Shown here: one piece after another, positions 31,767 to 36,232 of the stretch
Layout of the letters: each line of letters starts with the position of its first letter
How positions within the stretch are numbered: position 1 is the first letter of the stretch
NCBI RefSeq assembly: GCF_014322795.1
Contig: NZ_JAASTT010000027.1
Location: 1 to 36,232 of the forward strand
Reading direction: 5' to 3'
Length of the DNA stretch: 36,232 nt
Source: Paenilisteria portnoyi
Lineage (GTDB): Bacteria; Bacillota; Bacilli; Lactobacillales; Listeriaceae
Notes under the pieces: generated by a model
The model's input: only the letters and a program-made list of their open reading frames with translations
What the model was told of the DNA's origin: nothing
The model's database searches: none
Position numbers and translations under genes: made by a program

Positions 31767-31873
31767 ACAAAAAAACGACCAGCTAGGGGAGGCTGGTCGA
31801 AAAAAGGAGTTTGTGAAGGGACACCACAATTAGAAAAAGGGGGGTAAAACTAATTGCTGTCCTTGCTTTACAT
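31767..31873 (-). ncRNA. Candidate LhrC-family (CCC-motif) small RNA
   Basis: Read on the minus strand: a -10-like TATTAT (complement of 31879-31884) is followed by a transcript of about 105-110 nt. First hairpin CAATTAG/CTAATTG (31850-31856 with 31827-31833) has a loop with a CCCCCC run; a single-stranded linker carries GTCCCTTC; the terminator stem CGACCAGC/GCTGGTCG (31792-31799 with 31776-31783) has the loop CTCCCCTA and a run of seven U. CCC motifs in the first loop, in the linker and in the terminator loop, with this length, are the design of Listeria LhrC sRNAs, which pair through UCCC with Shine-Dalgarno regions of envelope-protein mRNAs. The -35 is weak (GTTAGA). Confidence 0.65.
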
Positions 31874-31946
31874 TCTCTATAATAAAGCACATGCATGAAA
31901 TTCTAACATTATTTTGGTGAAAGTTTGATTAGAGTTTTGGGCGTAG

Positions 31947-31975
31947 AAAAAAGCTGTTCCAATAAAGAACAGCTC
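31947..31975 (-). terminator. Rho-independent terminator after spxH
   Basis: On the minus strand AGCTGTTC (complement of 31968-31975) pairs with GAACAGCT (complement of 31953-31960), followed by six T. Confidence 0.88.
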
Positions 31976-31988
31976 ATCAAATGACTAA

Positions 31989-32792
31989 CTATAGAGCGAC
32001 ATATTTCCAAAGGGTTTGACCATCTTTAGAGTCCACCATCGTGACTTTTTGCTGCAAACGCCATTTCTTCATTTGCCATTCTACTTGTTTCTCAGGCAAA
32101 GCATACAAATTCGCTATCTCTTTTGTTGTAGAAATCTGGACTTCTTCCATGTACTCTTCAAGCGTTGGCGTTTCTTTTGGTTCTGGGAAATGATTGAGTA
32201 ACTCGGAAAGAATGTGCACGTAGACATCATAACGATGAAGTCCGCTAATCTTCAAGCCCTCATCTTCAATATTTCGATTGAAAAAGACAACAGTTGGATT
32301 CTCATCAATTTCCATCTCGTGCGCTACTTTTTGATCACCAATATAGGCTCGTTTGGCGAGGTTCGATTGCAGATCACTTTTGAACTCCATCAAATCAAGG
32401 CCAACTATTTTGGCGGTTTCATATAGAACGCTCGATTCAGAAATATCTTTTTCGTCGATGAAATGGGATTCTTGGAGTTTGCGCAAGAAATCAATGCCTT
32501 GTTTCTTTCCTTGGAGTTCGGCGGCTTTCACCGCTAAACAGGAAATGTAGGACATATGTGCCATTTCGGGTTGGGGAATCGTACAGGCATTTCGCTTCTG
32601 TCGATTCATCACCGTTTGTAGGTTATTATGCAGGACATAGCGCAACTTAAAGTAGTTGCCATATTCCATCTGCAACCTCCGTATAGTATGTTCCATGTTC
32701 CAGCAATCCGTACAAGCCGGGTCGAAAAATAGATAAATCTCAATAGGCTTGCTATTACAGACCGATTGAAGATATAGATTTTGGTTTATCAT
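31989..32792 (-). CDS. spxH: ClpXP adaptor SpxH (YjbH), DsbA/thioredoxin-like
   Basis: 267 residues from ATG (complement of 32790-32792); AGGTGA precedes it, while a GTG 9 bases earlier lies within that site. Thioredoxin-like region with [12 protein letters not shown] (C27-x2-C30), an inserted helical domain and cis-Pro-like ENPTVVFF. YjbH proteins deliver the redox regulator Spx to ClpXP. Monocistronic, with a good promoter at 32917-32945. The gene is on the opposite strand to lemA-htpX. Confidence 0.93.
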   Translation of the reverse strand: MINQNLYLQSVCNSKPIEIYLFFDPACTDCWNMEHTIRRLQMEYGNYFKLRYVLHNNLQTVMNRQKRNACTIPQPEMAHMSYISCLAVKAAELQGKKQGIDFLRKLQESHFIDEKDISESSVLYETAKIVGLDLMEFKSDLQSNLAKRAYIGDQKVAHEMEIDENPTVVFFNRNIEDEGLKISGLHRYDVYVHILSELLNHFPEPKETPTLEEYMEEVQISTTKEIANLYALPEKQVEWQMKKWRLQQKVTMVDSKDGQTLWKYVAL

Positions 32793-32916
32793 TGCTATCA
32801 CCTGTTTTTCAGATTCTAATCTCTCTTTTGATTAGACAAAGTATATGCGAATGGTTCCATTTTTCTAAGAGGCATTTGCTAGACATGTCATAACACATTC
32901 ATGCTACCATAACTAT

Positions 32917-32945
32917 ATTTTAGCAGTGGAAGAGCAAATTAACAA
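32917..32945 (-). promoter_or_regulatory. Promoter of spxH
   Basis: On the minus strand TTGTTA (complement of 32940-32945), 17-base spacer, TAAAAT (complement of 32917-32922) preceded by TGC, an extended -10. This leaves a leader of about 115 bases. The rest of the 32793-33066 gap shows no gene. Confidence 0.7.
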
Positions 32946-33066
32946 ATGATTGCAATCAAAAATATAAAACTTCCTTACCTAAATTTGACGAAACTGTAAC
33001 ATTTTATGTGAATGCTTATTTATCTGTGTTTCGATGAGTGCGCTAACATCAAGGCGTAGCAAGACT

Positions 33067-33648
33067 TCATTTATCTCTATAAATAGCTTCATAAAAACGT
33101 AATATTTTATTCTTTGTCGGACGCTGTGGGATTTGTCGGCTCTCTAAAAAGCGATTAAAAACCAGTTTTCCTTTTTCAAAATCAGCGACTTCGTATTCTA
33201 ACTCGAAATCATGTGTGTCGCCATAGAAACTTTTATCGAAAACGAGCAGTCCTTTTTTGTAGTCTTTTTCAGCGCGGGTGGTCGTTAAGGAACCAAACAT
33301 GGCAAGTTCTTGGTGGTCAATGCCAAGCGTATGTAGTGCGTCACGAACTTGCCCAACCGGGATATTAGCGCCGTCTAGAATCGCTGTGACTTGCTCTTTT
33401 GCTAGGACTTGTGTGGTTTCGAGTAAACCGATTTGTTCGGGTGTTTTTAAGGTGAGTTCGTAATGTAATTCCCGTTTTCGAATTCTTAAAGCGGCTAAAC
33501 GTGCTTTCAACTGAAAATCGGCGGTGTCAAAATAATAATTCGTTTGCGTGAAGAAATCAGATTCCTCCAAACGGAATTCGTTAATTAATAAATCATATTC
33601 GCTTGCAGTTAACATATTTTTGAATTCAATTTCTAATTCCTGACTCAT
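33067..33648 (-). CDS. CYTH-domain protein (YjbK-like)
   Basis: 193 residues from ATG (complement of 33646-33648), eight bases after AAGGAGGG; an upstream TTG is less likely. CYTH signature ELEIEFKNMLT (ExExK) at residues about 4-14, then LRIRKRELHYELTLKTPE and FELEYEVADFEKG, the acidic and basic residues that line the triphosphate tunnel. Family members hydrolyse inorganic triphosphate or act on thiamine triphosphate and nucleotides. Next to the RelQ and NAD kinase genes as in other Firmicutes. Operon with the TPR gene upstream. Confidence 0.9.
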   Translation of the reverse strand: MSQELEIEFKNMLTASEYDLLINEFRLEESDFFTQTNYYFDTADFQLKARLAALRIRKRELHYELTLKTPEQIGLLETTQVLAKEQVTAILDGANIPVGQVRDALHTLGIDHQELAMFGSLTTTRAEKDYKKGLLVFDKSFYGDTHDFELEYEVADFEKGKLVFNRFLESRQIPQRPTKNKILRFYEAIYRDK

Positions 33649-33667
33649 GGGCAAGCCCTCCTTTTAA

Positions 33668-34150
33668 TTAATCCCAGACGGCATCTAAGTCTTCTGAGTA
33701 GTTGATAATCGCTTTTTTGTACGCAATAATGGTTGGATCATTCGATGTTTCGCCGATAATTTTGATAGCGAGCTGCATTGCTTCTTTGTAATTTTGCTCG
33801 TTGTATAGGGCCATGCTTGCGAAAACGGTAATTGCTTGGTTTTCTGGGAAGGCGACGCGAGCTTTTTGAAAAGTTTCGCTGGCTTTTTCATAATTTCCAA
33901 TGGCGCGGTAGGTGCTGCCAAGACCAATGTAAAGATCGGCTAAGTCGTTTTCTGGAAGCCCGAATGCGAGTGCTTTTTCATAGTAGGAAATAGCTTCGGT
34001 TTCATCGCTTAAACCATCGCAACTCCAAGCGGCATAGTAGTTTAAGAGGGCATTTTCTGGCTCTGATAGTAAGGCAGTTTTGGCGGATTCTTTGGCATCT
34101 TGATACTGTCCATTTTCGAGTAATGCAAGAATTTCTGCTGTTTTCATCAT
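33668..34150 (-). CDS. TPR-repeat protein
   Basis: 160 residues; GGAGGAAAACG precedes the first of two ATGs. Three to four tetratricopeptide repeats: ALLNYYAAWSCDGLSDETEAISYYEKALAFG, then LADLYIGLGSTYRAIGNYEKASETFQKARVAF, then ITVFASMALYNEQNYKEAMQLAIKII. No signal peptide. A protein-protein scaffold of unknown partner; cotranscribed with the CYTH gene (gap 19 bases). Confidence 0.85.
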   Translation of the reverse strand: MMKTAEILALLENGQYQDAKESAKTALLSEPENALLNYYAAWSCDGLSDETEAISYYEKALAFGLPENDLADLYIGLGSTYRAIGNYEKASETFQKARVAFPENQAITVFASMALYNEQNYKEAMQLAIKIIGETSNDPTIIAYKKAIINYSEDLDAVWD

Positions 34151-34254
34151 CGTTTTCCTCCTTGAATTGTATATTCATTCATTTTAACATAAGAAGGCAG
34201 AATAAATGAAATCAAAAAAGATAGTTGTAAATAGGAGAGAAAGGCGTGCGAATA

Positions 34255-34263
34255 TGCTAAAAT
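34255..34263 (+). promoter_or_regulatory. Extended -10 promoter of relQ-nadK
   Basis: TGC-TAAAAT (34255-34263), the same element as in the spxH promoter; no good -35. Confidence 0.55.
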
Positions 34264-34316
34264 AGAAGGCGAGCAAGTTTATCACATAATGAAAATCGAC
34301 ATATGAGGTGAGTGTT

Positions 34317-34979
34317 TTGAATCATTGGGAAGATTTTTTAGCGCCATATAAACAAGCAGTGGAAGAACTGAAAATTAAATTAAAAGGGATGCGTTCGCAA
34401 TTTCAGCTTGCAAATAACCATTCGCCGATTGAGTTTGTGACCGGCCGTGTGAAGCCAGTTTCGAGTATTTTAGATAAGGCGAATAAGAAGGACATTCCGC
34501 TGGACAGACTCGTTGAAGAAATGCAGGATATTGCGGGACTTCGGATGATGTGCCAGTTTGTAGACGATATTAATGTGGTCGTGTCGCTTCTGCGTCAACG
34601 CAACGATTTCCGAATTATTGAAGAGCGCGATTACATTACGAATAAAAAACCAAGCGGCTACCGTTCGTACCATGTGGTGATCGAGTATCCGGTTGAGACG
34701 GTGCAAGGGGAGCGGAAAATCTTAGCTGAGATTCAAATCCGGACGTTGGCGATGAATTTTTGGGCGACGATTGAGCACTCATTGAACTATAAATATCAAG
34801 GAGAATTTCCTGAGGAGATCAACATTCGGCTGAAACGCGCGGCTGAAGCGGCCTTTCGTTTAGATGAAGAAATGAGCGAGATTCGTGAGGAAGTACAGGA
34901 AGCGCAAGTGTACTTTACCAAAAATAAAGAAGTGCCAAAAGACAAGAATGCGAACCACCATACATTGCCGAAGAATTAG
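34317..34979 (+). CDS. relQ: Small alarmone synthetase RelQ (YjbM/SasB-like)
   Basis: 220 residues if it starts at TTG 34317, five bases after GAGGTGA; a GTG at 34308 lies in the ribosome site. RelA/SpoT synthetase domain without the hydrolase: HSPIEFVTGRVKPVSSI, DIAGLRMMCQFVDDI, KKPSGYRSYHVVIEYPV, LAEIQIRTLAMNFWATIEHSLNYKY (the glutamate of EIQIRT binds Mg). Makes (p)ppGpp from GDP/GTP and ATP. Upstream of nadK, as in Bacillus and Listeria. Confidence 0.94.
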   Translation: MNHWEDFLAPYKQAVEELKIKLKGMRSQFQLANNHSPIEFVTGRVKPVSSILDKANKKDIPLDRLVEEMQDIAGLRMMCQFVDDINVVVSLLRQRNDFRIIEERDYITNKKPSGYRSYHVVIEYPVETVQGERKILAEIQIRTLAMNFWATIEHSLNYKYQGEFPEEINIRLKRAAEAAFRLDEEMSEIREEVQEAQVYFTKNKEVPKDKNANHHTLPKN

Positions 34980-35028
34980 GTTATCGTGGTGGCGTTTGCG
35001 TGCACACTAGGATAGGGGAGAAGTAATG

Positions 35029-35820
35029 ATGAAGTATGCAGTCACTTCTAGAGGGGATGAAAAATCCAATCTGTTACGGCTCAAAATGATTGGCTATTTC
35101 GATGATTTTGATATGGTATATGACGAATCCGAGCCGGAGATTGTGATTTCTATCGGTGGAGATGGCACCTTACTAGCGGCTTTTCATGATTATCAACACC
35201 GATTAGACAAAGTAACATTCGTCGGCATCCACACAGGCCATTTAGGTTTTTATGCGGATTGGCGTCCATCTGAGGCGGAAAAATTGGTTTTCGCTATTGT
35301 GGAAGGGAAATACGATACAGCAGCGTATCCGCTTTTAAAAACGACGATTAAATACGGTGGAAATAAGGAGAAAATTTACCTAGCCTTGAACGAATCCACG
35401 ATCAAAAGTTCAGGTGGCCCGTTTGTTGTCGATGTTGCGATTAACGACGCCCATTTTGAGCGTTTTCGAGGGGATGGCTTGTGTATGTCGACACCATCAG
35501 GGACAACAGCTTACAATAAAGCGCTTGGTGGTGCGTTGATGCATCCATCGATTGAAGCGATGCAGCTAACCGAGATGGCGTCGATTAATAACCGCGTGTA
35601 CCGAACGATCGGTTCGCCACTTATTTTACCAAAACATCATTCGGTGACATTGAAGCCGGTAAACGATAAAGATTTCCAAGTATCGATGGATCATTTGAGT
35701 ATCCTACACCGCGACGTCCGTGAGATCCGTTACGACGTCGCCCAACAAAAAGTAATGTTCGCACGCTTCCGCTCCTTCCCATTTTGGAAGAGGGTACATG
35801 ATTCATTTATTGAGGAATAG
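35029..35820 (+). CDS. nadK: NAD kinase
   Basis: 263 residues from ATG 35029 (GGGGAG eight bases before; ATG 35026 is also possible). [13 protein letters not shown] is the GGDG nucleotide motif; [28 protein letters not shown], and [23 protein letters not shown] are the NAD sites. Makes NADP from NAD and ATP. In L. monocytogenes, as I recall, the rluD-like gene comes next; here it is replaced by repeat sequence up to the window end. Confidence 0.95.
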   Translation: MKYAVTSRGDEKSNLLRLKMIGYFDDFDMVYDESEPEIVISIGGDGTLLAAFHDYQHRLDKVTFVGIHTGHLGFYADWRPSEAEKLVFAIVEGKYDTAAYPLLKTTIKYGGNKEKIYLALNESTIKSSGGPFVVDVAINDAHFERFRGDGLCMSTPSGTTAYNKALGGALMHPSIEAMQLTEMASINNRVYRTIGSPLILPKHHSVTLKPVNDKDFQVSMDHLSILHRDVREIRYDVAQQKVMFARFRSFPFWKRVHDSFIEE

Positions 35821-35848
35821 ATGATATGTGGTGTAAATCGGCGAGAAG

Positions 35849-36117
35849 CGCTCGCATTGTTGGGGCTGTTCGAAACAGAGTGAGTTACAGCTCCAATATG
35901 CCTATGAGCACTGCGAATAGGCGGTCCTTCAAGTTTTTTAGAACAAGGATGCGGTACATCTCTACGGTTCTGCTACACAAGAGCAGTTTCGCTTAACTTC
36001 TCGCATGGTCGGGGAAACTACTCCCTCCCTACTTTCAGTCATCACGTACACGAGTACGCTCCGCTTCCGGGTTCCACGGAATCTCCTGAATACAAACGCT
36101 TTCGCTCGATTTGTTGG
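35849..36117. other. Non-coding segment between near-identical 15-base direct repeats
   Basis: The stretch after nadK has no plausible gene. CGCTCGCATTGTTGG (35849-35863) and CGCTCGATTTGTTGG (36103-36117) are direct repeats (13 of 15). Between them lie the two-hairpin repeat copy B and small hairpins such as CTGCT...AGCAG and GTAC-ACGA-GTAC. It could be a MITE-like or other intergenic repeat. I cannot name it. Confidence 0.35.
35854..35922 (+). repeat. Two-hairpin repeat, copy B
   Basis: Starts with the same GCATTGTTGGGG as copy A (1327). Hairpin 1: TTGGGGCTGT (35860-35869) with ACAGCTCCAA (35887-35896). Hairpin 2: GCCTAT (35900-35905) with ATAGGC (35917-35922). The C/G pair in hairpin 1 stands where copy A has T/A, and hairpin 2 differs in sequence but keeps pairing. 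A T run at 35935-35940 might make it a terminator. Confidence 0.6.
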
Positions 36118-36160
36118 TAGCAGAATTTAGAGCATAGGCCAAAGAGATAAAAGCAAAACA

Positions 36161-36232
36161 TAAACATAAACATAAACATAAACATAAACATAAACATAAA
36201 CATAAACATAAACATAAACATAAACATAAACA
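36161..36232 (+). repeat. Hexanucleotide tandem repeat, TAAACA x12
   Basis: Twelve perfect TAAACA copies (72 bases) run into the end of the window, with a partial AAAACA before them (36155-36160). The true length is unknown. The minus-strand frame through it would read only Met-Phe repeats and is not a gene. Confidence 0.95.

Noticed and set aside
36042-36227. Minus-strand ORF of repeated Met-Phe
   Set aside because: It is only the translation of the TAAACA microsatellite plus its flank; no ribosome site and no domain.

Overview
The window looks like a chromosome segment of a Listeria-group Firmicute. The right-hand third (about 25.4-35.8 kb) carries an LCP protein, TagO, two U32 peptidase-like proteins, LemA, HtpX, SpxH/YjbH, a CYTH protein, a TPR protein, RelQ/YjbM and NAD kinase. 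As I recall, this is the order around lmo0959-lmo0968 of L. monocytogenes. An lmo0937-like small membrane protein, strong AGGAGG ribosome sites and sigma-A-type promoters agree with this. No 16S gene is present, so the species is not fixed.

Layout. 1-1329: AT-rich end of an integrated island, with a 5'-truncated DUF262 gene, a HEPN-type gene and a 3' fragment of a tRNA-Leu gene that is probably an att site. 1330-2045: a two-hairpin repeat and a SnoaL/NTF2-like gene. 2197-9533: a nine-gene operon of the rare EF_0829-EF_0839 type, with a PRD regulator, amidohydrolase, stand-alone PRD protein, SFCGS protein, DUF4312, DUF4311, DUF4310, a DgaE-like PLP enzyme and a DgaF-like KDGP aldolase. 9602-9674: tRNA-Ala(GGC). 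9.7-14.8 kb: an OB-fold lipoprotein, a ThrE-type exporter, a MarR/quinone oxidoreductase pair, a small membrane protein, a PAP2 phosphatase and an esterase. 15.1-25.4 kb: an envelope and redox cluster with membrane-anchored MsrAB, a two-component system, a YnjBCD-like ABC transporter with split permease, a YnjF-like CDP-alcohol phosphatidyltransferase, a flavoprotein disulfide reductase, a TVP38 protein, a DM13 lipoprotein and DoxX. 25.5-35.8 kb: the conserved Listeria block. 35.8-36.2 kb: a second copy of the two-hairpin repeat, unassigned sequence and twelve perfect TAAACA units running into the window edge.

How the genes work together. The first operon ends in enzymes that would deaminate a 2-amino-2-deoxy-aldonate 6-phosphate to KDGP and split it to pyruvate and glyceraldehyde 3-phosphate. 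The amidohydrolase may remove an acyl group first. No kinase and no classical PTS component is visible, yet two proteins carry PRD (PTS-phosphorylated) domains. The DUF4310/4311/4312/SFCGS set is therefore the best candidate for an undescribed uptake system, possibly phosphorylating. The second cluster joins repair of oxidised surface proteins to a membrane-sensing kinase and a transporter of unknown substrate. A probable LhrC-family sRNA, with CCC motifs in two loops and one linker, lies antisense in the htpX-spxH gap.
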